Shown here: positions 13,430-24,062 of the stretch, in pieces
How positions within the stretch are numbered: position 1 is the first letter of the stretch
How the letters are laid out: the number at the start of each line of letters is the position of its first letter
Origin: Cranoglanis bouderius
Taxonomy: Eukaryota; Chordata; Actinopteri; Siluriformes; Cranoglanididae
Assembly: GCA_023630585.1 (NCBI GenBank)
Contig: CM042548.1
Coordinates: 15,014,527 to 15,078,526 of the forward strand
Reading direction: 5' to 3'
DNA: 64,000 nt
The notes under the pieces: model-generated
What the model saw: the letters and a program-made list of their open reading frames with translations, nothing else
The model's database searches: none
Told to the model about the DNA's origin: nothing
Translations under genes and position numbers: made by a program

Positions 13430-13950
13430 AAAAACAACTCGGGGTTGTGCTACCACAGGAAAATAATCAACGATGGTTTGACGTGATGAAGCACAGTTAC
13501 GGTTACCATCCTAACGTATAACTATAACAGCATGTCCTGAAGTGTTTCATTCCTCTCACACAATTTTTTACTTATTGAAGAACAACACGTCATACTTTTT
13601 ATCCATTTATAGTTACATTTAATGTTGTGGAACATCCATGAAACAAGTTTGTTCCTGTTATCACTTACCTTATAGCAGCCTGAAGACTTCCCTGTGTCGG
13701 AAACCTTACAGTCTACCTCTGACACTAGAGACTTCTTCCTTAAATGTTAAATAAATGTCTCCTCACAGAAGACTTTGCCATATCAATGCTTACGCATTAC
13801 CATGTGAATGAGATGTTGCTATAGAAACGATAGTGTGTTGGAACAAGTGCATTAATATAATAGTTATATAACTGTAGTTTGCTGCTGTTATTGAAAATGA
13901 ATCACTGAAAAACATATGAATGTTGAATTTAACACTTAAATACAGTAAAA
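13430..13950 (+). repeat. Copy of CCTATAACAGC repeat family
   Basis: It contains GGAAAATAATCAACGATGG (13458), CAGCATGTCCTGAAGTGTTT (13529), ATTTATAGTTACATTTAATG (13606) and GGAACATCCATGAAACAAG, the order seen in the copies at 24.4 and 59.6 kb. Confidence 0.75.
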
Positions 13951-15233
13951 TAATCTAGAACAACTCCAATCAGCTCAAATAATTGCACTTACGTGATACG
14001 TGAAATGTAGAACATATCATGAGATCAAATTTTGGCTCATACGCAAAATATAATTGGCCAATTTGTAATTATCAAACCCTTATCGTGATATTTCCAGGAA
14101 ATACATTTCTGTGTAGTGATAAACAATCTGATATGTCAGATATGTCCTTCCTATCCCTGCCCGAACAGCGGTCATTTATCTGTTTATTTGTCCACAGCTA
14201 ATATTCCAGCTGTGACGAGGGGGGAAAAAAACGTACGACCGAGCGAACTGGATCACCTCTACGGCTTCATAATAATTACGAGGCAAATCTTTTCTCTATA
14301 TCAAACCAGGGGCTTGCATTAATTCTAATCAGTGAGTGTAGTGAGGCTTGACAGCAGGCCCCGAGGGGAAACAGAGCGCGCGCGTGTGTGTGTGTGTATG
14401 TGTGTGTACTATCACACTCTGAATGGCTGAATTTCGCTCGTCAGGCTTCACCGGCTGCTCAGACACACTGACCTTTCCCCAGCCTCGATCTGACCAGGCA
14501 GCAAAATAAAACGTATACAGGTTTCCTCCCATCCCAAAGATATTTTGCGTCTAAAATTTGCTTTACTTTAGTGCAGGAGCTAGAAGTACAGGATAATCTT
14601 ACAGCTACCAGTTTGGCATCAGGCCTATGTATTAAAAATGACGTACAAAAAGACGTCGCAGAAACTAGGGAAACAGCTGAGGTTGAAACGCTTACTACTT
14701 AATTCACTCCACACCAGCATCTGACTCAGGTAGGGGGTGTGGCCTCACATTAGAATATGGAGTTTATGCAAATGATAGTCAAATTCACAAACTTATTCTC
14801 TTGTTTTAAGAAACTCTTTTTGAAGTGAGTGTTTCCTGATTTTTTTTTTTTTTTTCAGGATCAAATAAAAAACAGACCACAATCTGATATACTATAATCA
14901 TTCTTTTTCGCTTTTCTTTTCTTTTTTATTGAATTTTTTTTATACCTTGTCTCTTTTTTCTCTCCATCTGTTAGGTGTGGCTTTAATGGTCCATAAAAAA
15001 ATAACATTTATATATTAGTCATTATTGTCCTCAGAAGAAGAAAGTGTGACAAAAAAAATAACAGAGAAACCAACAAATTTGTTGAGCTGTTTCTTTCTTT
15101 CTTCTCCTTTTCTTTCCTTTTTTTCCTGATTAAAATGACATGTTTATGTATATGAAAAATTATATTTTTTATGGTATTAAATTCCACATTGCAAAATAAA
15201 TGTTACAGAATGTGGCCTTGGAAAGTAAAATAA
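13951..15233. other. Probable adck1 intron, AT-rich
   Basis: No coding exon was recognised. It contains an alternating CG/TG run (14376-14408) with potential to form Z-DNA and several poly-T runs. Confidence 0.35.
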
Positions 15234-15324
15234 TGAATAGATAGATAGAAAGATAGATGGAGGAATGGATGGATGGATGGATGGACGGATGGATGGATAG
15301 GGTGCCAATACATGTAGAGTTGAT

Positions 15325-15410
<86 letters not shown>
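15234..15410. repeat. GATA / GGAT tetranucleotide microsatellite
   Basis: Mixed GATA and GGAT units (15234-15300) are followed after 24 bp by an almost perfect TAGA run (15325-15410). ORFs reading YLSIYLSI on the minus strand are artefacts of the repeat. Confidence 0.95.
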
Positions 15411-15411
<1 letters not shown>

Positions 15412-15704
15412 ACAAATGATGTAAATTATGTAAAAGTTATGGATCAGACACAATGCTGTTTTCTATTTATATTCTATTTTCTATTTTTAATTTATTATTT
15501 CTATTTTTATATTTTCACTGTAGTAAATTCCACAATGCAAAATGATACAAAATGTGGCCTTGGAAAGTAAACAAAACATACATAAATAAATAAATAGTAG
15601 AAATCATGTAAACATTATGGATCGGGCACAATGCTGTTTTGTCTTTTTATTCTATTTTTTCTATTTTTTGCATTTCGTTGTTTAGGAAACTGACTAAAAA
15701 CTAA

Positions 15705-16275
15705 ATAATAATAATTCCTTACATTTATATAGCGCTTTTGTAGACACTCAAAGCGCTTTACATAGTATGGGGGGGAAATCTCCTCAACCACCACCAGCAT
15801 GTAGCATCCACCTGGATGATGCGACAGCAGCCATAGTGCACCAGAACACACACCACACATAGGTGGAGAGGAGATGAGGGTGATGTAGCCAATTCAGGGA
15901 TGGAGATTATTAGGGGGCCATGATAGATAAGGGCCAATGGGGGAATTTTGCCAGGACCCCGGGGTCATACCCCTACTCTTTACGATAAGTGATCTGGGAT
16001 TTTTAATGACCACAGAGAGTCAGGACCTCGGTTTAACGTCTCATCCGAAAGGTGCTTTTTTTTTTTTTTTACAGTATAGTGTCCCCGTCACTATACTGGG
16101 GCATTAGGACCCACACAGACCACAGGGATAGCACCACCTACTGGCCTCCCTAATACCACTCCAGCAGCAACCTTATTTTTCCCCAAGAGGTCTCCCATCC
16201 AGGTACTGACCAGGCTCAGCCCTGCTTAGATTCAGTGGGAAACCAGGGCGAGAACTGCAGGGAGATATGGCTCTA
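15705..16275 (-). mobile_element. 5S-rRNA-derived SINE (SINE3-like), full body
   Basis: On the minus strand the head (about 16275-16180) resembles 5S rRNA: CCCTGCTTAGATTCAGTGGG and GGTCTCCCATCCAGGTACTG read as the complement of the 5S region that includes the internal polymerase III promoter. The body runs leftward to a tail near 15705 that contains ATTTATATAGCGCTTTTGTA. 5S-derived SINEs of this kind (SINE3) are known in teleosts. It is not a 5S gene because the 5S part is truncated and diverged. Confidence 0.82.
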
Positions 16276-16426
16276 GCAGCAGCTAAAACTGGCAACTAAA
16301 AACGCAAAAAACAGCATTTTCAAAGTTCTGTGGGTTAGTGGGAGCTAGGACTGCACTATGAACGCTGTGTGTGTGTATGTGTGTGTGTGGGGCACATCAT
16401 TACAGGAGCAAATGCTGAAAACCTAC

Positions 16427-16510
16427 CTCTGATTTGAGGCTCCAGTACTCGTCTGTCCCGTACTGAACTTTTCGCAGAGCGGTGAGATAGTCATAACTGA
16501 TGACCGCCGT
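16427..16510 (-). CDS. adck1: adck1 second coding exon
   Basis: The exon is 84 nt (28 codons), flanked by acceptor TTTTAG ending at 16511 and donor GTAGGT starting at 16426. It continues directly from the previous exon in phase 0 and encodes the SYDYL segment conserved in ADCK1. Confidence 0.92.
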
Positions 16511-19500
16511 CTAAAACGTGAAGAAGTTCCAGCGTGTGTTAGCAAAATTCACATTAAAAGATGACACATTACAAACGGCTAGAAGGCCTACAGTCACATG
16601 CCGATAAATCAGGCGACACACCACAATGTTCAACACGACCACCGTTTGAAATAACATCAGTAAAACTGGAACAATATTGTATATTGTATCTGTGTAATTT
16701 TTTATCAGACATCATGTAGAGACACGAGCATACTTACCTTAAACAGTTTGCTGATGTTTCGATGTAAAAATCTGCCATCTTTAAAAACCTCTTCACGCAT
16801 TAATAAACCAAAGTAGGTCAAATTCAAAATGGCTTCCTGTAAACTATTCAGTATACACGCTCACTACATACAAAGATGGAGGGATCTGATAGAGCATTTG
16901 TTTAATTGTTTTCATTATTTAATTGCCAATAGAGGGGTAAGAAATGTGATGATATAATATTCATATTGTAATTAATAATGCCACAATAAACCTTTCTGAG
17001 ATCTCAATATACTTTTATAACATTTTTAATGTTTTTTAATAACAATTATTCAATTGAATTTTATTTGTATGGCATTTTTAACTATGGACATTGTCACAAA
17101 GCAGCTTTACAGAAATATATAAATTCCGGATAGAGATTTTACATTTATAAATTTATTTTTATTATTATTTAATTTATACATTCATGCAGTCCGCACAGGA
17201 TTTTGCAGTTTTTTTTTTTTTGTGATTGTTGCAGCCAAAAATGCTTGATTTTGCTGCGGCTTTATTTAAAATTTGCGCTGCAACATTTTGTGCTTTTTTC
17301 CGGACGTCACATGACACGTCTCGGCCCAAATCTGTGGAAAATCTGCGGTAATTTTGAAGAATTTCAAGCTCCTCCGAATATCGTTGGGTTTGCTTGATTT
17401 TGTGTTCATTTCTGCGATTGCAAAATCACGAAATCCTGGAGGGCCTGCTTATTTGTATTTTTTTTTAATTTAGCTGATTTGATGTTAAAATTGTTGTACT
17501 GAATCTTTAATCATTGTAAAAATGCTACATTTTTTTTTCTTTTTTCCTGATTTTCAGTGTTAAATAATTTATTTCTATTTACAATAACTACAAGTAAGAT
17601 AAAATTAACAGTTTTCACAGTTTTATGCAACTCTACTATATATAATCATATATCGTATAAAAAATATATTTTTTTACGTAGTTGGAGTTTTAAACCCTAT
17701 ACAGTACACTACTGCGTAATAAATATCAGAATATATATTAATAACATATAACTTTTAGAACAACTAAGGAATGCCATAAATGACATACTACCTATTTGAT
17801 TTCTTGTTTATTAATAATGTACGTATGATATGTACTCGTGGACCCAATCGAAACTAAATGTCCTGCTGGTTCTGTTCTTCTAGATCGTAAACGTTCCTCA
17901 GACTCACTCGCTGCACATCACGTTCTCGGTTTCTGAAAAATTAAAGCCGATGGTTAGTGTTTGTTATTTTTACCGTAGCAGCCGCTCGGCTGAATCTGAC
18001 GATGCTGAGGTCGTTGAGGTCGACATTCTGAGAGTGCAGGTAAAATCCGGACGAGGCGATGAGCGCAGTCGCAACAGACGACACTTTCAGCAGTCGCACG
18101 GCCATGTGAGGTACTGCAACCACCGACAAACAAACCAAACAATAAATCACCACTCTCTAAACAAGTCTGTTTGTTTACATCATTCACAGCAAAATTGTTT
18201 AAACGCAATTTTGAAAAAAATTGTAATGTAAGAGTTTATATTATACCAGAGTGCTATTAAAGTCTGGAATCTGATTGGTCTGAATGTGTTGATTAATTTT
18301 CTTTATAAAATGGAGGGTTTCTGTGGATTTCTTCACTCCATATACACACACCTGTCACCACATCATAGTAATCGAACAAGTAACACTGTTACACTAGAGC
18401 CCTTGTTCTCTCCAAAAAAGTACCCATATTTTTCCTCGTTATGTTGCTTAGCAACCAAAGTATACTGTTAACAAGCTATATTGCATGGCAGAAGAACTGT
18501 TTACTGCAAATATTATTAACAATATAATAAAGTGTATATTGCACTGGATTTTCTAATATTGTGAGGGCGAGCGTTACGGTGATTCTGACAGCAGTTTCGT
18601 CTGTAATTCAAAGCACAGCTTCATATGAATGCGTTATCATTTCTACACGGGTAATCATATGTCTGACGGTCCACATACAGGCCCCTCCAATACTATTGGA
18701 ACGGCAAGGCCACTTCATTTGTCTGTGCTGGTATTTACATTTAGATGTTTTAACATAGAACCTTTTGTATCAGACTACCCAATTTTGAGGTGAGCAAAAG
18801 TATAGGAACAGATCAGTCTTGAAGTACATTAAAGTAAACAACACTTAATATTTGGTTTGGGACATTCCAAATTGTTTTACTGGCTATGCACAATGTTTGT
18901 GCAATGCAGCTCTCTGATCTTCATCTTCCAAAACCGAGAGTAGATGGTCAGAGCTATTTATTGTTTAAACAATCAATCTAACAGGACACATCTGGGTAAC
19001 AAGAAACGCCTGTCAGTCGCGTGTTCCAATATTTTTGCTCGCCTACACATTGGGTGGCCTATAACAAAATGTGCTATGTTCTATGTCATTTATCACTTAA
19101 CACATCAACATATAAATACCAGGAGATAAAAGCTGAAATTCTAAACTCTCTTCTCATGTTCATCTTTTGATCTCAAACCCAAATGTCTTCACAGCAGAAA
19201 CAAATGAATTGCCCTTGCCGTTCCAATAGTTTCAGAGGGGACCATATACTAAAACTAATAAAAGATATAGTAAGAATGTGTTGTTTTGTAACCTAAAAAG
19301 GAGTATAATAGTATATAATGGTGAAGTGTGAGGAGATGTTTATGTTTGTTTAGTGTTTATGTTTATAGAAGGAAGGAGTCTCCATTGTCAGCGTTTTGTA
19401 ACATTCGGTTTGTTTGTTGTTGTTTTTTTTAACGATTTGGGAAAGTTTTGAGATTTAGTTGTTTTCTGGTTTCTGGTTAACATGCAAGCTGTGTTGTTTT

Positions 19501-20066
19501 GTCCTTACTAACTTCAAGAGAGAAATAAGGAGGCTGGTGAAGAAAACGACTGTTTATAGCTGCTATAATATATGCACAGGAACTAATTCGTTTTGTTCAC
19601 GTTGCAGAACATAATAAAGTTCTTAAATAAACACTATAGTGTTATCTTTGGCATATCACTGTGATACAAGAGGAATAAAACACTTCGGGACGCGGTGCTA
19701 TTGGAAAAATAATGCACTTTAGGTGGTACCGCTCCTGCACTGTTGTTGCATTTACTAATCATGCACCTCATCTCAGAATAAAAAGCAAAGACACTACAGC
19801 TACAGCATGTTGTTATGTTATGCAAGCAGTTTCGTGAAATAAAAGACGCTCGTACCACAAACTCGTTAGCCAGAGACTCTGTCGCAGTACAGCCTGATTC
19901 AGTAAGTGTAAATGATGCGTTTTTTTGTCACCGTAAATCCTTTTTTAAGCTCGGTAATTCACCTTCATCTTGTCTGCACGCACTCACACGCTGTCATTCA
20001 CTCACCGGTATTTGTTTTCGTGTCCTTCCGCCTTCGTCGCGCGCAATGCATCATGGGAGTTGCAGT
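16427..20066 (-). CDS. adck1: ADCK1, aarF-domain (ABC1/UbiB-like) atypical kinase, 5' part only
   Basis: ADCK1 belongs to the UbiB/COQ8-like atypical kinase family. It is a mitochondrial protein in animals, linked to inner-membrane and cristae organisation; its substrate is not settled. Two coding exons are visible. 17974-18105 encodes 44 residues beginning MAVRLLKVSSVATALIASSG, a basic then hydrophobic N-terminus that fits a mitochondrial presequence. 16427-16510 encodes 28 residues including TAVISYDYLTALRKVQYGTD, which closely matches the vertebrate ADCK1 N-terminal region. Both junctions are phase 0 with GT donors and AG acceptors. A noncoding first exon ends at 20006. The kinase domain must lie to the left of the window, since no further exon was found in 1-16426. 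Identification rests on similarity of about 70 residues recalled from the vertebrate protein. Confidence is high for identity and moderate for the noncoding exon. Confidence 0.93.
17043..17130 (-). mobile_element. LINE 3' tail fragment, L2-like
   Basis: CAATTGAATTTTATTTGTAT then CACAAAGCAGCTTTACAGAA is the complement of the 3' tail seen at 27300-27366 in the plus direction. It is a 5'-truncated copy holding only the tail. Confidence 0.7.
17974..18113 (-). CDS. adck1: adck1 first coding exon with short 5'UTR
   Basis: The start codon is at 18105 on the minus strand and 8 nt of 5'UTR precede it. The acceptor (TTGCAG) ends at 18114. The donor GTAAAA begins at 17973. The coding part is 132 nt, 44 codons, ending in phase 0 after SRAAAT. 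Confidence 0.92.
18678..19244. mobile_element. Non-autonomous Tc1/mariner-like element, about 0.57 kb
   Basis: The ends are inverted repeats. The left reads CAGGCCCCTCCAATACTATT then GGAACGGCAAGGCC. The right reads GGCCTTGCCG-like sequence (GCCCTTGCCGTTCCAATAGT) then GAGGGGACCAT. TA dinucleotides flank both ends. No transposase is encoded. It lies in the adck1 intron between the noncoding and first coding exons. Confidence 0.85.
19360..19730 (-). repeat. Copy of CCTATAACAGC repeat family, inverted
   Basis: It contains GAAGGAAGGAGTCTCCATTG, CGACTGTTTATAGCTGCTAT and GAGGAATAAAACACTTCGGG, the complement of blocks in the 20.6-kb and 24.4-kb copies. Confidence 0.65.
20006..20066 (-). promoter_or_regulatory. 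adck1: adck1 core promoter with ZNF143-type site and noncoding first exon end
   Basis: On the minus strand, 20066-20039 reads ACTGCAA followed by CTCCCATGATGCATTGCGC. This matches the long ZNF143/STAF (SBS) element, consensus ACTACAANTCCCANNATGC, which marks many vertebrate housekeeping promoters. About 33 bp downstream the sequence ACCG is followed by GTGAGT (donor at 20005). This predicts a short noncoding exon that splices to 18113. The transcription start is inferred, not seen. Confidence 0.75.
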
Positions 20067-20266
20067 GTGTTTACCGTTCCGTCCCCGCTAGCATACTTAG
20101 CTAATACTGAAACACACTACGTCTTTGTTTTTTTCCCACCCGCATTCAGCAGTAAAATTATGATTATGGCAAAACGTGGTTTAAAAGAGAATTTCGTACT
20201 AAGACATCAAATACGAGCTAAAAGTTTTACCTCAGGTGTGAATGTGTTCAAACTGAACCCCAAAGA

Positions 20267-20268
<2 letters not shown>

Positions 20269-20355
<87 letters not shown>
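20269..20355. repeat. (TA)n microsatellite
   Basis: About 43 uninterrupted TA units. It gives spurious YIYIYI reading frames on both strands. Confidence 0.97.
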
Positions 20356-20359
<4 letters not shown>

Positions 20360-20559
20360 CAATAAAATATATTTATGTTCGTCCTCAAAATAAAATAACA
20401 AAAAGTAATACTGATATAACCTTCTACAAACTCATTGGCCCTTTTATTACCAGCTGCCATAAGTATTAGCCCCCTCCACCCCTTTTTATATATTTATTTG
20501 GCTATTTGCTTCATTCTCAGTATGTCTGTCTGGTACCGTGTATATAAAATTGTTAATTA

Positions 20560-21020
20560 CTAAGTTGATTATTTTATTATAAAAGCATGTCCTAAAGTGC
20601 TTTATTCCTCTTATACCACAGCAATTTGCCAACTTTTTGCCAACAATTCATTTATCAAAGTACAACGCATCCATTTATCTCTTTATGGTACATTTAATAT
20701 TGATGAAAATCTGGTAAATCAAGTTAGGTCCTGTAGTACTTCTGTTATAGCAGCTACAAACAGTTGTTACCTCACCAGCCTTCTCTTCGAGTTAATAATA
20801 CAAAAAGCAGCTTGACCTCTGACTGTGACAAAATGCTGACACTGGAGATTCCTTCCATAAATTTGAATCAGAAAACTTCACATCAATGACTGAACACGTT
20901 CTTTAATGTATTTATATGGAGCGTCCATCATACAAGTCCAAGTGCGAGTTGTTATAAAAATGATAATGTATTAGACTTGAGAATTCAACAGTTCTGTGCT
21001 ATAAATGTAACTAATATGTA
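20560..21020 (+). repeat. Copy of CCTATAACAGC repeat family, near full length
   Basis: GTTGATTATTTTATTATAAA and GCATGTCCTAAAGTGCTTTA lead into TTATACCACAGCAATTTGCC, then the shared body and ATAATGTATTAGACTTGAGA. It is one of the longest copies and gives the family order. Confidence 0.75.
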
Positions 21021-21398
21021 CATATACGGTATAAAACCAGGTTTTGTTATCGATTCCAGACATTAGGGATGAGACAGAATCCTAGACAGAGCTTGAAGTA
21101 CCATCAGATTTCATGTTCCAAGTATTAAGTTACACAAATGCATTGTCTTCCTAGTATTATTTCTTCTATGGCAGCATTTAACTCTCATTTCTGTTTCAGT
21201 ACATACACAGCCATGTAATATCTTATTTTCCTTATCCTATAGTCCGGTCTAAGAATGTATGCTGAGTATGAGTGCGTCTTTATTAATAAGAAAGTTGCCT
21301 GTTTGGTCTTCTGCATGTAACTTCTTTGACTGAAGCAAAAACCAAAGCAGTACCTATACAAAACAAACCACATGTACACGTGTTCTGTCAATAGCACA

Positions 21399-21404
21399 TT
21401 TATT
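21399..21404 (-). terminator. slirp: Candidate slirp polyadenylation signal
   Basis: AATAAA on the minus strand, about 135 nt after the stop codon. Position and motif only; the cleavage site is not known. Confidence 0.5.
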
Positions 21405-21539
21405 GTAAAGTTGCAAAGTCACCTTTCCACAAAGACAACGCTAATTTCATAGACATAAGTTACAGATTTGTAATAATGGACAAAATAAAAAAATTTTTAA
21501 AAAATGACAATCTTCACATTACAGAGTCAGTGTTGCTGT

Positions 21540-21608
21540 TCAGATTTCATCAGCGTCTTTGTTCGCTTTTTTCCCCATAAATGGCCGTCTGTTCTTTTGT
21601 ACTTGGAG
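21540..21608 (-). CDS. slirp: slirp exon 4 (terminal coding part)
   Basis: This exon is too short to stand out as an ORF. Acceptor AAATGCAG ends at 21609, then 22 codons and TGA. LQVQKNRRP aligns with VQVHTRRP of the human protein, which supports the call. Confidence 0.88.
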   Translation of the reverse strand, partial: LQVQKNRRPFMGKKANKDADEI

Positions 21609-21664
21609 CTGCATTTGGAGAGAAAAAAATCAGTATTAATACACAAATATCAATCAATACAATC

Positions 21665-21735
<71 letters not shown>

Positions 21736-23674
21736 AGTAATTTCCATATTATTGTGCTTTAGTAAAACAGGACAAAACACAAAAGATGCAGTACAGAAGG
21801 AGTAAAGAACTACAACTGAGAAACACAGACTTTATCCCAAATAGTTCCTATTCCCTGCATGAGTACACAACATTGTAAGGATGTCCATTTGGGACATTCC
21901 AATATCTTTGATGCTCAGACTGAATAATCAACGACTCGAATTCCCATGAAAGGAAGCAGTTTGGATTCTATCCATATCCGAATGGACTTTGTGTGATTTC
22001 TATTACAGAACACTCCTTGTGACAATAGGAGTCCTCTCTGGAGGTTGTGGACCAATGATGGGTAAAATAGTGTTTAAAATTTGTTAATTTATTTTCTTTA
22101 AGCCAAAAGAAAAAAGATATACAGCTTTTTTGTGTTAAAATTCACATGTTGCTTCTCTTGACCACAAGTTTGTAGGCAAGCATCCCAAACAAAACAATGT
22201 TTTAATATACCTCATTTATTGAGCTGGATATGAACGGATTTCTTCGTAAATCACTGGCAGGAGCATTTACATGAGAAATGTGGTGTTCATTAAAATATTA
22301 GTTAGTTGGGAATAACGTTCGCATCCTATGGTTCGCTCCTGAGTTTGTGTAAATTTACGCATAAGGAGATTTACTGCTATTTTCTTTACGGATTACACCA
22401 TCAAGTTTATATCACCAATTTATATTTTAGAAAATAATAATAATTAAAAAAAAAAACTTTAGCCATATGAATGTATGCTGTTGGTGCTACAGCTTTGGTC
22501 TAAAATAATAGATTTATGTTTTTTGTTGTTTGATACTGAACTTCCATACTATTAACAGGGAACGTTTTGTGGTTTGTCCTGAGATTACGTACCCTGCTTC
22601 CCTCCATAATGTGAGGATCTTTCTGAAGTGCGTTCTGCAGTCCTTCCTCTGACGAATAGCCGATCCAGCAAAAGCCCCTATGAAAGCCAGTCTCTTTGTC
22701 CTGGTAATAAAAACAGCCCATGAAAATGTAACATACACAACCATAATGATTTTTTAATAACAACAACTACAAAAAAATGGCAATATACTTACAAAAACCA
22801 GAAGGCATTTCTTCACTTGGCCAAACTGCCCGAAATACTCTTTTATCTCCTCTGAAAGAAGGACAGAAATAAACTGTAAAGCTGTAGGCAGGTGATTATA
22901 TTCACATATGAAACAGTAATTAAGGACCATCTAAATCCCTACAAATCCCACCTCCCTTATTACAATTGGGTAGCAGATCATACTCGCCGGGAAATTAACC
23001 AATCAGCACACAGCTCGTATTTGTCAAACACATGGCCTGTTCATTGCAGAAACTTGAGTCGACTCTGATTGTGATTCAAAGTGTTGGGAGTCGATTCTGC
23101 GCACTACTTTTACCCAATCATCGATTACAAAAAGTAAAACACAGCACAGGCAATTATCTCTTAAAATACAAAACACAGACTTCTTAAAAAATCAATAACA
23201 ACTTTGTTCACTGCACTGAATCGACTCTAAAGCTTCAGAGTCGACTCTCATGACTAAATGCCTGGAGTCAGAGAATCGACTCACGACCCGAAGGCATACT
23301 TACTAATTATTTGTCACAAACATAAACAATTATTTGTCACAAACATACATTAGGGTTTTTTTGTACAAATGTATTGACTTATTTCGGATTAAATTAGGAA
23401 TACAACTTCACACAGCGGGTGTTAAAATATCATATTTGTACGCGTTCTTAGAAGAAACGGTAAGTGAATCATTTGGTTGTACATTTAGCCGGTTAGCCAA
23501 TGTCGGAATAATCGTAATAATTTAACACATTTATAAAAAATAAAGAAAGAAAGAAAGAAAAAACATCATAAATCACATCATATCAGTAGCGTGTGTTAAC
23601 CGCTTACTTGTTGCGACAGTCCATGGGACTTTTGAGACAAACAGCTCAAACACCTTCTTGCTGGGAGCCGCCAT
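21540..23674 (-). CDS. slirp: SLIRP, SRA stem-loop interacting RNA-binding protein, mitochondrial
   Basis: SLIRP is a small single-RRM protein that partners LRPPRC in the mitochondrial matrix and stabilises mitochondrial mRNAs. It was first described as an SRA-RNA binding nuclear corepressor. Coding exons on the minus strand are 23674-23608, 22851-22793, 22700-22593 and 21608-21540, and all phases fit. The product is 100 residues, against about 109 in human. The RRM spans most of it: an RNP2-like strand FELFVSKVPW near the start, EYFGQFGQVKKC in the middle, the RNP1-like RGFCWIGY at 50-57 and SSEEGLQNAL after it. The last exon (23 codons with stop) encodes LQVQKNRRPF and a charged tail. The start was chosen by the strong context ACATGG. 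It is divergent to alkbh1, as in other vertebrates. No defect is seen. Confidence 0.96.
21668..21734. repeat. (AG)n microsatellite in slirp intron 3
   Basis: About 33 AG units. On the slirp strand this is a CT run about 60 nt upstream of the terminal exon acceptor. Confidence 0.96.
22593..22700 (-). CDS. slirp: slirp exon 3
   Basis: 108 nt, 36 codons, phase 0 at both ends. Acceptor TTACCAG ends at 22701 and donor GTACGT begins at 22592. It starts with DKETGFHRGF, nearly identical to the mammalian segment. Reading through the donor gives a false tail, so the true C-terminus is in the next exon. Confidence 0.95.
22793..22851 (-). CDS. slirp: slirp exon 2
   Basis: 59 nt; acceptor TTTCAG ends at 22852 and donor GTAAGT begins at 22792. 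It completes the split lysine codon and reads KEIKEYFGQFGQVKKCLLVF. Confidence 0.95.
23040..23300. repeat. Degenerate GAGTCGACTC-rich repeat in slirp intron 1
   Basis: GAGTCGACTC, GGAGTCGATTC, GAATCGACTC and related palindromic blocks recur about every 60-80 bp. This resembles a small interspersed element; the family is not identified. Confidence 0.5.
23608..23674 (-). CDS. slirp: slirp exon 1 (coding part)
   Basis: It encodes 22 codons plus one base, starting MAAPSKKVFELF. Donor GTAAGC begins at 23607. Confidence 0.95.
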
Positions 23675-23692
23675 GTTTCGTCCTTGGGAAGG

Positions 23693-23733
<41 letters not shown>

Positions 23734-23933
23734 CACCGATGACCCAGATCACGTGACAGAATTTTTTTTTTCCTCTCTCATACCGTTTAGCGTTTAACAC
23801 CAATTCAAAAATGAAATGAACCAAATGTAAAAATCTAAAATTAACTAGATTCATATATTACGTTTTGCGATTAAATATTGTTGCGTTTTGACGCCGAGAG
23901 TTGAAAGTTCATAGGTCAATGATGCCAGATAAG
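23675..23933. promoter_or_regulatory. Shared bidirectional slirp/alkbh1 promoter
   Basis: The two start codons are about 260 bp apart and point away from each other. Each start overlaps a YY1-type motif: ACATGGCGGC at slirp (minus) and AAGATGGCGGC at alkbh1 (23931-23941). A TCACGTGA E-box (CACGTG 23750-23755) lies between them. A 38-bp poly-A run (23693-23730) lies just upstream of slirp. No TATA box is evident. The arrangement fits a housekeeping bidirectional promoter; factor binding is inferred from motifs. Confidence 0.75.
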
Positions 23934-24062
23934 ATGGCGGCTTCCATGGTGGAGCAGGGGGAGGATGCGTTTAGAAAACTGTTCAAGTTTTATAAACGGA
24001 GAAATCCTCCTCCGGATTTTAGTGAAGTCATTGATTTTTCGAAGAAAGTGGGAAATGAAATG
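23934..24062 (+). CDS. alkbh1: alkbh1 exon 1 (coding part)
   Basis: 43 codons ending NEM in phase 0, donor GTGAGT at 24063. It includes GEDAFRKLFKFY, matching the human GEDAFRKLFRFY. Confidence 0.95.

Noticed and set aside
16180..16275. 5S rRNA gene
   Set aside because: Only part of the 5S sequence is present, diverged and joined to a SINE body.
19815..20393. 192-residue plus-strand ORF
   Set aside because: It ends in a TA microsatellite, has no recognisable features, and overlaps the adck1 promoter on the other strand.
22500..22592. Longer slirp C-terminus by read-through of exon 3
   Set aside because: A GTACGT donor ends exon 3, and a separate exon at 21540-21608 restores the family C-terminus.
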